Positions 1 to 12,397 are shown, numbered from the stretch's first letter. The stretch: 64,000 nt of DNA from Antedon mediterranea (GCF_964355755.1 NC_092675.1:5862312-5926311); one strand, 5' to 3'. Notes: a model not told the origin generated them from the letters alone. Program-made: numbers and translations.

Positions 1-739
1 AAGTTTCGCGCTTCCACCATTCAAATGCTTTGCACCAAATGGCTCCAGATTTGTTTATCATAAATGCAGTTGCAATAATGGTGACCACAATATGACGTTT
101 AATAACAAAGGTAGATGAACACCAATTCACGTCATTCGTTTGCATTGTACATGTGTAATCAGTTCCCTCATCTCTATCCATTGCTATGAACATAGCACTA
201 CTAATAACCTTGTTCTTATTTGTAGTATTAGTAAAAACTGCGTGTTTAGGGAAATTTTCAACATCCCAGTACAGCTTCAAAGATGGATACGGGTATGTTT
301 CACAACTTAATGTGACATTTTCACCGACAAAGTACTCTGATTTTGAATTTCTACATACTGGATTTGATGGTATCGGCAGTACTACTAGTTTCATCTTACG
401 AGAATTAACAAGTAATCCATCGCCTTGATATATACATTTGTAAAAACCACTGTCTGTTTCACTTAGATTTGAAAGAACAATTTTTATCCGCAGTTTGTCC
501 GTTAACATTGACCAATGTGTAGAGTAAATTTCAACATCATTTTTCTTCCAAATAGTATTGCCAATGAAGGTTTGTGTTTCTGATCCTTTATAAATATCAA
601 AATCGCAATAAAATGTAAACGATTCACCAAAAACCGCATAACTAACATCATTTTCAGGATAGCATTGTAGAGGCTGAGTTGATTTAATTATGGGTAAGAA
701 GAGAAGAAACAGGTAAACGATAACCAACAAAAGACTCAT
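1..739 (-). CDS. Ig-superfamily membrane receptor, gene D (3' part outside window)
   Basis: The reverse strand is open without a stop from an ATG at 739 to the window edge (246 codons). It opens with a hydrophobic signal peptide ending near Ile-Lys-Ser. Two Ig domains follow, each with the Cys / Trp / Asp-x-Gly-x-Tyr-x-Cys pattern, and then the start of a third. The protein aligns along its length with gene E (17854-19032), including the shared segment PYPSLKLYWDVEN, so the missing part should hold the rest of Ig3 and a membrane helix. A pyrimidine-rich tract ending in CAG lies directly before the ATG, as in E, which suggests a 5'UTR intron. It faces away from gene A (head to head, about 4 kb apart). 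A cell-surface recognition role is inferred from architecture; the ligand is unknown. Confidence 0.85.
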   Translation of the reverse strand, partial: MSLLLVIVYLFLLFLPIIKSTQPLQCYPENDVSYAVFGESFTFYCDFDIYKGSETQTFIGNTIWKKNDVEIYSTHWSMLTDKLRIKIVLSNLSETDSGFYKCIYQGDGLLVNSRKMKLVVLPIPSNPVCRNSKSEYFVGENVTLSCETYPYPSLKLYWDVENFPKHAVFTNTTNKNKVISSAMFIAMDRDEGTDYTCTMQTNDVNWCSSTFVIKRHIVVTIIATAFMINKSGAIWCKAFEWWKRET

Positions 740-2689
740 ACTGAAAACAGAAAATGCTTCCCAGTGTGAAAATATACCGGTATCAGCTTAAAAAGAAAAA
801 CACTGTTTACTTGATATACCTGTTGTCAATGATACAGGACCAAACTACAGCGAACTAAAGTGGTTTGACAACGCTTTTCCTAATGATTCGTTTGATAATA
901 CTGTTGTTGGTCTTGCAATGCATTTTTTCAATTACCTTATTTTCATCAATTCTTGTTAAACTTGTATGAATCATAAAAATCAACTATTTATTGGATATAG
1001 AAACAATATTTGAATGGAAATGAATCAGACGCCACTTTGAACTACAAATGCTTGATATAAATAATTCGCTAATGATAGTAATAAATCTACTAAGATTAAC
1101 ACAAATAAATACATAAACAATAATTATAAAACAAATTATCAATAAAAACCCTATAAACAAGATAAATGCTATATTTGTGGATAACCTTACATAACCAGTT
1201 AATTAAATTACCGTAAACGTGCAAAAAAGGAGAAATTATACATGGAAAATGAAGAGGCATGTAACATAAACGAACTGTTGGTCTGAACATTACGATTTTA
1301 ATTGATTTCATTTGTGTATACACAAATTTCAGTTTCATAATACAATATGTTCGTTTTTATTAATGAATAATTTTACCACATAAGTCGTTTATTCTTTTAT
1401 TTGTTTTAATGGATTATGATATGATATTTCTTACTCGTCTAGACCGTTCCAACCCAAACTGACCCTTTGCCATCCGGCCTTTGCACCCTCTTTGCCACCG
1501 CTCCTAGGCCATTTGCCACCGACAATTATCGACCAATTTATGATCTTTCTTTCCTTCAATGCACATATATATCAACAATGTTTGTTCTGAAGTTTTTGTT
1601 AATATTTATACATTAATGGTTTACCCAGTGTATATCTGACATACTTTTTTTTATATCTTTATGCTGATGACACTACAATTTTTAATTCACAAACAAATTG
1701 GAGAACGTTAATGATTGTTTCAAACAAACTTTCAATTAATATCAGCAAATGCCATTATGCTTGATTAATACCTGATTAATTTACTTTTAATTTACCTTGT
1801 TGTCCATAAACTTAGAGTGAAATAAACTAAGAATTAAACTTCAAAACCCACATTAAAGAAATAGAAACTAAAATATCTAAAAATGTCCGAATATTATATC
1901 GTCTTTCTATTTAACTTACCTAAACAAATCCTTCGCATTATTTACTGTTCATTCATTTCAATTATCTACCTACTAAACTTTCTTGCAGATTCATAAAAAT
2001 GACAATGACATTCATAATTATAACACTTTTTTTTCAATCTTTCATTTCAATAGTACTTTACAAAAACAATGAACATTACAGATATAATAAATCAATTTCC
2101 TATAGCAAACATATAAAGAGTGGGTATCACTATTAATATGATCCCCATCTTCCACTTCCCTCATGAAAGTAAATTTTAAATTTTTAAATTGTTCACATTA
2201 AAACAAATCTTGCTTCAACAATATCTTCCAGTAAATATTAAAAAACGCGCTTTCATGGTTTTTTTTAGGAAAACCTGAACTACTATTAAGAAAACCAATT
2301 TAAATTTTTTAGACTAATATGGGGACTCTTTCAAGCAAACCTTCGTGGTTTCCTGAGACCCTATTTCACTATTTTATTTTTTAAAACATTGTACATAGGC
2401 CTATCATTATTTCACATTATGATTTGATGAATAAACGTTTGTATTTGTAACATAATTGTCTTGTCTTTTTGTGCTTTGCTTATTTGTCTGTCCTGTTTTT
2501 TTTTTGTGCATATTAAATTGAGCATTGAACATTAAATTTGATTACAATTTTCTGCTTTTCTGCTCACAAATTTAATTGGAGACCTTAAATGTATTGCTAC
2601 CATTTTTTTCCTCTTTAATATTCATATTTATAAATGTTGTATCGAATTGTAAATATTGTTCAATTTAATGTATAGGCCTAATACAAATG
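740..2689. other. AT-rich intergenic spacer between genes D and A, left half
   Basis: No coding frame with domain or codon support was found. The stretch is very AT-rich with long A and T runs. A segment near 970-1010 resembles sequence near 17410-17450 and 19200-19230 beside gene E, consistent with both Ig loci descending from one duplicated block. A short CT-rich patch around 1455-1520 has no recognisable function. Confidence 0.5.
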
Positions 2690-3620
2690 TATTATACAAA
2701 TCAATACAAATACAACCATTCTTTATTTGTCAAAAAGCATAAATACAATCAGATAAAAAAGATTCATAGACAAAAGGAATCATTGTTAGGCTTGTTATAC
2801 AAGCAGGGAGGGGCCAATACCTAATCATATAAAATCACAACTAAACCCACAAGAAATAGTAATAATCAGCAGTACTTAGTACATTAATCACTAGTATAAG
2901 AATAATTAAAATAAGATAAAAATATTGATATTTAAAGGACTTGATTGAATTAATTCTATAATAACCGGGCCAATATTGTTCCACAGATGAGGCCCAGTGC
3001 AACCGACATGAGGACTAGACAAAACATTATTATGATAAATCTTATGGAGTTCTAAGATCGAACTTTCTGGTACAATACTAGTGACACTGACCATCAGTAT
3101 GGATAAATAAGGCCAGATATGTTTATATTTAATTTGTTAACATCATTGTACATAAAGATAGCAGTTTGATATTTATTGTCAGATAATTAAGAAAACTTCA
3201 ACTATGAAATAGCGGAGCAGTATGAGCATCGAGGAGAGACCGTGTGATGGCTCTTACTTTTTTTTTTCTGAATGATAACAAGTTTACTTAATCTTGTGTT
3301 ATAATTAGTACACCAGGCAATGTTGCAATATAGTACAATAAGTATAATTCGTCAGTCAAGACACCAAGATATTTATTATATTTAGGCTAACCCTATCGAT
3401 ATTTTAAAAGTTAATATTTAAATTAAGTACATACATTTATAAAATTTGTTTTTGTTACATTGAGTGAGAGTTTGTTACATTGAAAATATTCATTTAGCTT
3501 TAAAAACAATTCTATATTAACGGTGTCCTGAAGAGTAAGCCCATTTAAAAACAGATTAGTATCATCAGCATAAGGTCATAGAAAAAATGACAGAAGAATG
3601 TAAAATCATCTATAACAGTA
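2690..3620 (-). mobile_element. decayed non-LTR retrotransposon (RT fragment and 3' end)
   Basis: Read on the reverse strand, the block near 3567 encodes the RT catalytic motif in YADDTNLFLNG, followed by a continuous stretch typical of the RT palm/thumb (NEYFQCNKLSLNVTKTNF). Further along, about 2906-3060, the frame gives CTGPHLWNNIG, a motif common in C-terminal tails of CR1/Jockey-like elements. The element appears to end near 2690 in a TTGTATTTGTAT-like repeat after an AATAAA. Several frameshifts and stops show it is dead. The clade assignment is tentative. Confidence 0.55.
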
Positions 3621-3906
3621 TACTGCTCTCTGCCTTCAAGATCAATTTAATTCCACGATTCCATAGTGCATAAGTTTATTAAACAGAATGCCATGATTTA
3701 TAATTGTATCGGAACTGGAATTACACGATTTTCAATAGCAGTATGGATTTTCTTAATAAGATTCATACCATATAAGTTGAGTTGTTTTAAGGAAAACCAT
3801 ATTGACAATGTTATATTTATCAATATACGAGTACAATCTGTTGAGGGATTGTGGTAAAGCGGATTCTCTCCTTTCTATTTTGTTTGTATCTCTATAATTT
3901 TTTAAA

Positions 3907-4092
3907 TTAGCATCTGAAGTTGGTTCAAATATCACTCGAGGCTCAACCTTTAAATTAAAGAAACCTAGATGGAACTCAACTAAACGGAATAATTTTTTTG
4001 ATACTAGAGTAATTAACAAGTGGAACTCGCTGCCCGAATCTGTTGTCAATAGCAAGAGTGTAAATTCATTCAAAAACAAACTTGACAAATAC
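3907..4092 (+). mobile_element. non-LTR retrotransposon C-terminal tail fragment
   Basis: One plus-strand frame reads FFDTRVINKWNSLPESVV followed by NSKSVNSFKNKLDKY. This is the familiar C-terminal signature of CR1/Jockey-type LINE ORF2 proteins (RVI..WNSLPE.VV....VN.FK..LD). Only this tail survives. Sequence just downstream (4221-4300) recurs at 11330-11400 in front of gene B, so the fragment was probably carried along when the Ig gene block duplicated. Confidence 0.65.
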
Positions 4093-4539
4093 ACACACAT
4101 ACACACATATGAGAAAAGAGGCTCCCTACGAGTTTTAAAAAAAAAACTCATTGCCTCTTAACTTTACTAAAGGTAAGAATTACTAAAGGTAAGAATCTAC
4201 CAAAACTATCATTACCAATACACTAATCTTGTATTATCTTACAGCCACCATGACTACTACATGATACATTAGCTCCGTTAAACTTGCTTATCGGTGCCCG
4301 GTTGGTTACGCGTGGGAACGAAACAGTAATTTAAAACTGTACTAAGGCTTATGTCTACAGCCATTCTTTTTGTAAACAAAATAATTTGAAAAAATTACAA
4401 CAATAATAATTTATTAAATTTAAGACCCGACTCGTCGTCATGTACCTTGTGTTTTAGATTTAAATTTTGGTTTTGCATTTTATTAGTAATAGCTTTGTTT
4501 GTGATGATTTTGATTACAATGATAATAGCTAATAGCTTT

Positions 4540-4572
4540 AGTGGTGGTGGTGGTGATGATGATGATGATTAA
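4540..4572 (+). repeat. GGT/GAT trinucleotide microsatellite
   Basis: A short run of GGT followed by GAT repeats. A related GAT-rich tract occurs about 300-400 bp upstream of gene B (11975-12045), so it belongs to the duplicated promoter-side block. Confidence 0.7.
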
Positions 4573-4804
4573 CCTGATGCCTAGTGTTTAGAATGCCATT
4601 ACAAATTATGGGCTTAGCAATATGTTGTTTGACCTTGTGACACTTAATTTTGTGTACAAACAATACTTGTCAACAGCAAAGGTTTACAGATAATAAACAA
4701 TCATAATACCATAATATACCTTATCCTTAAAAACCCGGACATTGTCCTTTGTCAAAAAGGGTAAATATCATTAACCAACCATGATTGCTGTTAACATGTT
4801 GGAT

Positions 4805-4887
4805 GGGTAAATATATATATGATTAGAGCATTCGAGTTGGTTACATTGCGTTGCTGAAAAGAGTCAAAAATTGTATTCATTATCAAG
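4805..4887 (+). other. putative promoter and 5'UTR exon of gene A
   Basis: A TATATATAT run at about 4811 precedes a segment (GAGTTGGTTACATTG) that is nearly repeated before genes B and C. The block ends in a consensus splice donor, AAG|GTATGTG, with exon end at 4887. The matching acceptor is ATATTTTCAG ending at 5180, which places a 293-bp intron before the coding exon. Conservation of the exon, donor and acceptor in all three paralogues supports the call; the exact transcription start is inferred. Confidence 0.6.
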
Positions 4888-5207
4888 GTATGTGTTACTT
4901 TTTTACAATATTATATATTCTATAATTGTACCTCCTTCTACCGTCCAATGTTTTGGGGATAAATATGTTATCCAGGATTATAAGTTTCTGGCACAATAGC
5001 CGTAGTTAACTCAATTCAATTTTTAAGATTAATATGTCATTATGAGGATCATTTATATTTTGATACTTAATTAAGTGGAACTTGATTTTTCTTTAATAAA
5101 CTACATTTCAAGTGTTATCATCGAACACTTTTTGCTTGTTGGTTGGTATTTCCATTAAATACATTGTTTTATATTTTCAGACTAATGTACTGAGTACAGA
5201 GACGACA

Positions 5208-6196
5208 ATGTACAAAGCTAGATGTAAATACAATGTCATATTTATCATTGTACTATTTTGCCAGAAATGTTTTGCGTTCAGATTTCTTTATCAACCAATG
5301 GACCATTCAGCAGTAGAAGGGACTAAAGCGTATGTCAATTGCATTTTTAAAGATGTTTCAGAAAACATGAAACGTAAATACGACGTCATCTGGACCAAAG
5401 GTTCTTACATTATCAGCGAACCAAGTAATGGATTTGATTTGGAACGTATTACTATTACGATAGATATGAAGATACAAGACACTTTTTGAGGATTGATTCA
5501 GTAAAAAGAGAGGATGCAGGAGATTACCAATGCTATCTAAGACATAATGGCAATATTCTGCTTACTTCCACGATTGGGAAGCTTACTGTGCGAGAAATAC
5601 CATCAAAAGAATATCCTATTGTTCGGTTTATGAAGTCAGCTTACAGAATTGGAAAAGTTGCCGATGTAACTTGTACTACTGAAAAGACAAACCCCGAACC
5701 AGAATTAACGTGGGACCCAGTATCAAGAGTTATTTTTTCACGTGATAATTGGCCAATGAAATCAAACAATACACACATTTGGATTGAAGAATCACAAATA
5801 GCATCAACCCTTACAAATGGCTCTCGATACATTTGTAGATTAAAAGTACCAGATGAAGTTGCTCCAAGATATACTGGTAGTAAACCACTTTACGTCATAA
5901 ACGATACTGTTAAAGAGACAAGTACTCCTGGCTGGACGACACTAGAAAGAAAAGATGCTGTTTCTAGCAATCGTTTGTCAACTGCAAATCAGGAGTCAGG
6001 CATTATTGATAACAACCATTTATACATATATGTCAGCATAGCAGTAGTAGTAGTCTTAGTAGCTATAATAGTTGTAATAGTTTGGAGACTTGTATCTACT
6101 AAAAAGACATTGAAAATGTTGAAGGACAATAAAAAAGCATTTGAAGAATTAATGGACAATACACAAGTATCACATATAATTCAGAAGGAACAGTAA
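5208..6196 (+). pseudogene. two-Ig-domain membrane receptor, gene A (frameshifted)
   Basis: From ATG 5208 the frame encodes a signal peptide and most of a V-like Ig domain, then stops at 5487-5489. Compared with genes B and C, one C is missing between 5456 and 5457 (ACTATT-ACGATA against ACTATTCACGATA). After that point the other frame stays open to TAA 6194-6196. It encodes the end of IgV (DAGDYQC), a second Ig domain (Cys, Trp, RYICRLKV), a Ser/Thr-rich stalk, a Val/Ile-rich membrane helix and a lysine-rich tail. Allowing for the lost base, the protein would have about 329 residues. The tail differs from the Arg-rich ends of B and C. The break could be a young null allele or an assembly error, because nothing else in the frame has decayed. 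AATAAA at 6423 is a plausible poly(A) signal. Confidence 0.8.
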
Positions 6197-7268
6197 GGTT
6201 TTTCCCAGAAGAGTGGACAGACTGCGTATGCGAATCAAAGCACCGTAAAGAGCCGCGGTAGTGTCCACTTTTAGGTGGCCAAGTGAAACAGTCGGGAAGA
6301 CGACGATCTTGTGTTCGCTAGAGCATAAAATCATATTCAGTCAACGTTTTATTAGTTACGCACCCTTGCACGAAGACGACGACGACGACGACGACCGGCG
6401 CGCGCATTGATTGTAAACCTCTAATAAAACTTTGTATTTATTCATTATTTTATTATTCAACTTCTGTTTCCAATAATTGCCAATATAAACAATTAATTTG
6501 TATTATTATCATTACTGTAAATAATCACTGTATATATTTTATAATTTTTTTTTTGTAAACATCACTGTAAATACACGTTATTATGGTTAACATTATAATA
6601 CCAAAAAAATGCACGATTGATAAATAATAATAATAAAGAATAAAGTTCACATATATCTTCATTTACCTATCTTCATGTCTCTTCCCTCCCTCTGTCTCGC
6701 GGCGCGGGGCCTTCCTGAATCGCTTGGCTCTGGTGACACAGCATATGGCCTAGCCTTCCTCTATGGGCCTCGCACTCAAGCGCCGCGCAATTTGTATTGC
6801 TTTTAAATTTAACACATTTTAACCCAATAAAAATGTTATTTCGTTAAACAATTAAATTAGAAGTTCAAATATTATTTAGAGTTTTGAAAATTCCACGTTT
6901 AAGTGTAATTTGAACTATATTATTTAAGGTTATGTACTATTTCTATTCGTTCTCCGTAAACGGAAAAATGACAACTTTATCGTCTTCAAAAGGTTAAGAC
7001 GACAGAATTTCACGCTAAGCCCCGCCCACTTATTCAATTATTCATGAGCACCGTCCTATGGCTTCCCGTCGTGTTTCGTAAAGTCCGTATTGTTTACCAG
7101 AAGACGACTGTTTACCTATGTTATGTAGCCTATAATATGATTTTTGTTTTTTTTTTCCTTTCTATTTTATTTGTGTGTTTAAATATAATCTTTGTCTAAG
7201 AATGTCGTCCACAAGCATTTTGCTTTTTCTAAACATGCCTTCTTCAACTTTTATCGTTTATCTTTTTA
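6197..7268. other. gene A 3' region and spacer
   Basis: The probable 3'UTR of gene A is unusually GC-rich (6200-6410) and includes a (GAC)n microsatellite at about 6376-6397. An AATAAA lies at 6423. The rest, including a second GC-richer patch at 6690-6785, shows no gene I can support. Confidence 0.45.
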
Positions 7269-7293
7269 GTCGCGTACAACGCGACTCTACAGG

Positions 7294-7651
7294 ACAGGAC
7301 AGGATTATCAAAAGCCGGTGAGCAGTCTTAAATTAACAAGTAAACTTAAATTATTGCATTTTCTCGGGAACTACTTGTCCAAAAAATGTTTGTACAAGAG
7401 GCAAGAGTTATAATTTGTGATTTGTAATTTTAAAACTGAATTAGATTTATTATAGAGGTTTTTTGATGCGAGTAGTTTACAAAACCTATTTCTTTTCAAA
7501 TTCACCCGTGTGTTTTTCGCGTTGCTATTCTATTGTTAGTCGACTGAAGCTATTGTTAGTTGAAAGACTGGTTACATAACCTTTACACCAAACTCGTATA
7601 CACATGATTGTAGTGAAATTAGCCTAAATCACACAGCATAAGACACACACT
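7294..7651 (+). repeat. 350-bp direct repeat, unit 1
   Basis: This unit and 7888-8253 match over their length (AAAAGCCGG, GAGCAGTCTTAAA, CTACTTGTCCAAAAAA, TAGCCTAAATCACA and so on) with scattered substitutions and small indels. They start about 590 bp apart. Part of the same sequence recurs inverted near 20700-20860 and 21255-21310. Confidence 0.8.
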
Positions 7652-7887
7652 TTTGGCGAAAATCAGGGTCAATGTCAGGAGGCCAATTTTGATTTGGCCA
7701 AGTATCGCGCTATGCGCGAAGGCTAGTTTGTTTGTTAGCAGGATTACTCAAAAAGTAATTACAAGATATTTACCAAAATGAACATACAGATAGATATGGG
7801 GTCAAGGACCATTCCATTAAATTTTGGGACCATTGTCCCAATTCTGGACCACTTTTTAGTATACTTTTCAGACCTGCTAGTGTTAAA

Positions 7888-8253
7888 AGATAGGACAGAA
7901 TTTTTCAAAAGCCGGCGAGCAGTCTTAAAGTAACAAGTATACTGAAATTGCATTTTCTCGAGAACTACTTGTCCAAAAAACTTCATTTTTGTACAAGAGG
8001 CAAGAGTTATAATTTGTAATTTGTAATTTTAAAACATAATTTGATTTAATGTTCACGTTTTTTGATGCCAGTAGTTTAAAAAAACCTATTTTCTTTTCAA
8101 ATTCACTCGTTTGATTTTCGCGTTGCTGTTCTATTGTTAGTCAACTGAAGCTATTGTTAATTGAAAGGCTTGTTACATAACCATTACACCAAACTCGCAT
8201 ACACATGCTTGTAGTGAAATTAGCCTAAATCACAAACAGCATTAAGACACACA
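7888..8253 (+). repeat. 350-bp direct repeat, unit 2
   Basis: Second copy of the 7294-7651 repeat. Downstream of it, 8278-8345 is also found inverted at 20709-20760, showing that the repeat is part of a dispersed family. Confidence 0.8.
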
Positions 8254-8990
8254 CAAATATATATATATTTTTTTTTACCGGACAAATCTTATGTAGGAGA
8301 ATTTTACAGTAGGCGGAGGTATGCACTCTCGGAGTGGCTTTCTAGTTTTTCTATGTTTTTGTCACTATTATTTTATGTTTATTGCCGAAATGAATAAAAT
8401 GTGGTTATGTTTTTAAGATACGCAATCAAAAATTACGCGGTCTACGCACGATTTAATGAAATCACGTTTGTAATCAATCTTCAAGCATAAATCACAATTA
8501 AATAAAATTTGGTACTCATAAATTTCAGGTCATATTTCATCATATGGCAATACAATTACGTGCGTAGCGCATATAACGTATGCGTACGCGCGCTTAAAAT
8601 TGTCAAAATTTATTTTCGATGAAATTAGAGAACGCTTCAGGCATTTTTAAGCGTTTAAAAAATTGCCATGAACGCACTGCGCGTTAAACCATAATATGCA
8701 CCCGATTTCTGTTTTACAACCTTTCTTTAATGATATCATCAAGAATCTCCATGTAGGGCTTTCTCTTTCCAGCCCTTTGTTTTCTGCTCTTGCCACCTCT
8801 TCTGATAATCTATAAGATTTCCTTTTTCATCTAACACCTTCTCCTTTAAAGCAAATTGCAGCATCCACTGTAGTATTTTTACTCTACTCTACAGCTCACT
8901 ATGTCGGTCGGTTGGTCGGTCGGTTTGTCGGTCGGTAAACACTAACTCAAATTTGAGCACGCGACTGCAGCCATGTATATGGCCATGTTT

Positions 8991-10230
8991 CCCTTCATTC
9001 TTGTTTTATTAACGAATCCCCGTCCGTAGCTATAAATTTCAAATTATAATCAATTTAGATCAATTATTGTGCATGGTCTACAGTATCTATTCGTTTTTTA
9101 TTTTTTTCCGCGAAAACTCCTAAGGGAGTCCAAAATGTGTCCCCTACTGTATTCGAAACCATCTATGAGCACGACCTTGATGGTAGATCTACACGAGCGA
9201 AGCGAGCGTACCAATACCATCTAGTTTTTTAAATTACTGTATTAACATTTTCTTGTAATTATTCCCATCATGTAAGTTTCACAATAAGGTAAACGTTGAT
9301 TTCAATAGCTCTTACACGGATTGTTGAACAAATTTACTTTTAATACAAGATGCTATACTACTTATAAACGTACCTTCCAATAGGCCTATGGCGGGAGTCC
9401 CGTCATTTCCCGATAAAATGCAATTTTCTCTTGATATTTTGGATAAACAAAACAAAAAAAATTCTAATTTCTCTTAATCTTAATAACCAAAAATAGAAAA
9501 TATGTTAAATATAGGTCTGCAAGATAAGTTTGTAATAAATTAATGTATTGTTCAATAAGTTAAATAGGATAGCCAAACTATATATTGTTCACGCCATACA
9601 ATGCAAATAGTCTGGGAGCCCAGAAGGTTTTAATTAGCAATTTGAGTACAAAAGGTTTCAGGTGTGGAGTATGTAGATATAGTCTATGGGACCCAGAAAT
9701 GGCAATTCTTAAGTAACGGGTCCTATTCAATTTTAAGGGGATTTTAACCACTCAAATTACCCCTAAAAAATTGATTTAATTAGCATTTCGAGTACATGGA
9801 CCGAACCATATATATTATATAGTGTTGCTACATGTGTTATTGTTTATTGTAAATGTTTATTCTTATGGTGTTTTTATCCTTAAGGGCCACAATGGAAATA
9901 AGTTAGACCTTTGGTTACTTTTTTGTGTTACCCGGAATTCATTCTTTACTTAAGAACGCCCTTAATTAGCGCTAATTAGACATTTAATTAGTATTTTGAG
10001 TACATCAACAAAATTCACCCACTGAATCGTCCCAGCTAGCTTGGGGTCTACTTTCCCAGGTTTGGTCGGATTGAGAAGCCGAGGAGGTAAATGTTGAGAG
10101 CTAACGGGCTTGCTTTCTGATAGGAAATGTATATAAATTTTGTGTGGTATTTATAAAGTTGTTAAAGGTGTACTTTATTTATATTGGCAATGTTGATATA
10201 ATTATATAAAACTAAATTACTAAAAAAATA
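8991..10230. other. AT-rich spacer without recognisable gene
   Basis: I see no coding frame, RNA gene or clear repeat. A motif GAGCGAAGCGAGCGTACCA followed by CCATCTAG near 9190-9225 resembles the CTAGATGG...CGTACCATCTAG palindrome at 15794 and may be a fragment of the same repeat. Confidence 0.4.
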
Positions 10231-10737
10231 CCAATACCTTTGCACAGAGCCATATACCGTATATAAAGAGTTACGAGATTGGATTATAGTCACGTGATAT
10301 GCAGATCAATTTGTGTCAAACTTTTCTCCGTTAGTGCATGTAAAGTATAGGAGCAAGAAAATACTTTAAACTTTTTCTTATATTTAAAAAAATGTATTTG
10401 CACATTTTACGGTGAAATATCGACGTGCACAGCGTACAGAACTACTTGCGCCAATAAATATTATCCTAACTTGCATGTAGGCCCTAGCATTTATTCTTTG
10501 TTATTATAGACACAATATATATATGTTACCAAATTAATAAAATTAATTACTAAAATAAAAACGGAATCTAAGCGTTATTTCATTGACAACAAAATCTAAA
10601 AATAATGCATGGAACTACAGGAAAACGCTATACAAAAGAGACGCGCGCGCCCTCAGCGTGCGAATTCTTTGATACAAAAATGGCTTCTAATCTTCAATGT
10701 CGTAACTCTCTTTATATATGGCTCTCTGCCTTTGCAT
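10231..10737. mobile_element. 500-bp element with imperfect terminal inverted repeats
   Basis: The left end (TTTGCACAGAGCCATATA, then TATAAAGAGTTACGA) is the inverse of the right end (TCGTAACTCTCTTTATATATGG, then CTCTGCCTTTGCA). The arms are about 45-60 bp with a 5-bp indel and a few mismatches. There is no internal coding frame, consistent with a MITE. The target duplication is not clear. Confidence 0.55.
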
Positions 10738-12330
10738 TTTAAATAGCACCCTCTATAGATTGATGTATTTTTAAAATACTATAGTGCCCTCTATAGTTTG
10801 GATATAATTTCGTTAAAGGTTTCTTTATTTCATTTTGGCTTACAGAATTTGTCAATTCGAGACCTTTATTAGTACTGTGATTCTATCAGTAAATAATAAA
10901 TCATTGGTTAGAAGATAAATTTGTTTTTTAAATGCAAAATGTTTCGTCATCCAAAAGTTCTATTGGGGAATTTAGCGAAATCATTTTAAGAGGCAGTGCA
11001 TAGGCCTATATAGTTTCTTCATTTTTGTTGCAAAGCTAAAACAAGAATCCGGCATTATCATTTGGCATGTTTGATCGCAGTCTAAACGTTTAAAATGCAC
11101 AAAATTATTATTAGCTCCTGTGGACATTGTTAAATTTTTCTAAAGTATAATATAATGGCTTGATACAAACAAACACACAATCTTCGGTACCGATTGCATA
11201 AGGAACAGAATAATACAAGAAATGCACACTGAGGGATTGTGTAGTAAATTGTTGCGGATTCTTTCCATTTTTTTAGGTACAAATATCTACCGAATATATT
11301 TAAAAATACACTCATGTTACTATCTTTATCTTACAGCCAATGTGACTACTACATGATAAATTAACTCCGTTAAAACTTGCTTATCGGTCGTGGTGATTAT
11401 TGTTTGGTCGACTCAGAATCTTTTATCTATCTTACGTCATGGTTTATTGTAGTCTCACCATACACTGATATTGTCAAATATTTAGATATTGATAACTATT
11501 TCATAATTTTCCAGTGATCATATATATTCCTTTTATTGTATTTTTCGAATTAGCAGTAAATTAGACTTAGGCTATATTTAGAGCATATTACGATAAAAAT
11601 ATATTTGTATAATCAAAATTATTTGTATGAGGCACTTTACAATTTCGTTATTTTATGGTTCGGTTGGTTGTTATGTACCTTGTTTAGTGTAAATCTGGTT
11701 AATTGCAGTTAGTGTATTTACAACTTTAATTTAATGACACATGTAGGCCAATAGGTATTTACAACACAATGCCGTTCTTTATACAAAAACTATGTAACAA
11801 TTTATATAGCAGAATATTTTACCGCCTGATATAAAATAATCTCTACGCTGTTATTGCTCTCTACGTTTCGATGTACTGTTTTCATGATATGTTTGGGTTT
11901 ATCTTTTTGTATAATACTGTAATACAGTAGTCATCTACGAGGTTTTTTAGTTGTGATCTTGATTACAATGATAGTAAATAACTTTGATGATGATGATGTA
12001 TTATGATTTTGATGATGTTGATGATAGATAATGATGATGATTGATACTCGTCATTATGGTAACTTTATGATCTCTATTTTTGGAATTTGCCATTTCCCCA
12101 AGATACCATATACAGATTAATAATAAGCCTAACAATGTTGTTTGATTTTGTGACATTGATTGTTGTGTACGAAAACACTTGTCAAAGCCAAAGTTAACAG
12201 ATAAAGATCATAATCACGTTGCTATACCTTTTATTATACTTAATTTTTAAAACCGTACCTTGTCCCCTTTGACAAAAAAAGTAAACATATTCTTATCATG
12301 ATCGCTGTAATGTGTTTGATAAAGTAACAT
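10738..12330. other. spacer upstream of gene B, duplicated block
   Basis: No gene supported. From about 11330 the sequence parallels the region upstream of gene A: CTTACAGCCA...TGACTACTACATGATA, TAGCTCCGTTAAA-like sequence, a GAT microsatellite at 11975-12045, then ACTTGTCAA and the CCTTGTCC...TTTGACAAAAA stretch just before exon 1. This is evidence for a segmental duplication covering promoter and gene. Confidence 0.5.
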
Positions 12331-12344
12331 GTTTGACTTGAATA

Positions 12345-12397
12345 TTCAATCCAAGTTAGTTGCATTGAAGTCAACTGTATTGATTATCAACTTTAAG
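12345..12397 (+). other. putative 5'UTR exon of gene B
   Basis: The segment ATCCAAGTTAGTTGCATTGA resembles the exon before A and C. It ends in TTTAAG|GTATGTA, a consensus donor with exon end at 12397. The acceptor TATTTTCAG ends at 12534, giving a 137-bp intron that stops 28 bp before the ATG. The exon start is estimated. Confidence 0.6.

Larger units (their letters stand above)
7269..8990 (+). mobile_element. long member of the GTCGCG...ATGGCC DNA-element family
   Basis: The left end (GTCGCGTACAACGCGACTC) and right end (CACGCGACTGCAGCCATG...ATGGCC) match the termini of shorter elements at 14807-15047, 40214-40922 and 61037-61150. Near the right end is the same (CGGT)n tract and a TAAACACTAACTC motif. 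The interior 8380-8870 is homologous, in inverse orientation, to the inside of the 40-kb copy. The interior also holds a 350-bp direct repeat and possibly a LINE scrap. No transposase frame is visible, so it is non-autonomous. No clear target duplication was found for this copy. Confidence 0.55.

Noticed and set aside
186-428. Plus-strand frame starting MNIALLITLFLFV, repeated at 18482-18739
   Set aside because: Antisense of the second Ig domain of genes D and E; it is conserved only because the sense strand is.
8720-8870. Possible LINE ORF fragment on the reverse strand (RWQEQKTKGWKEKALHGD)
   Set aside because: It resembles a retroelement segment, but it is short, broken and inside another element; too weak to list as its own feature.
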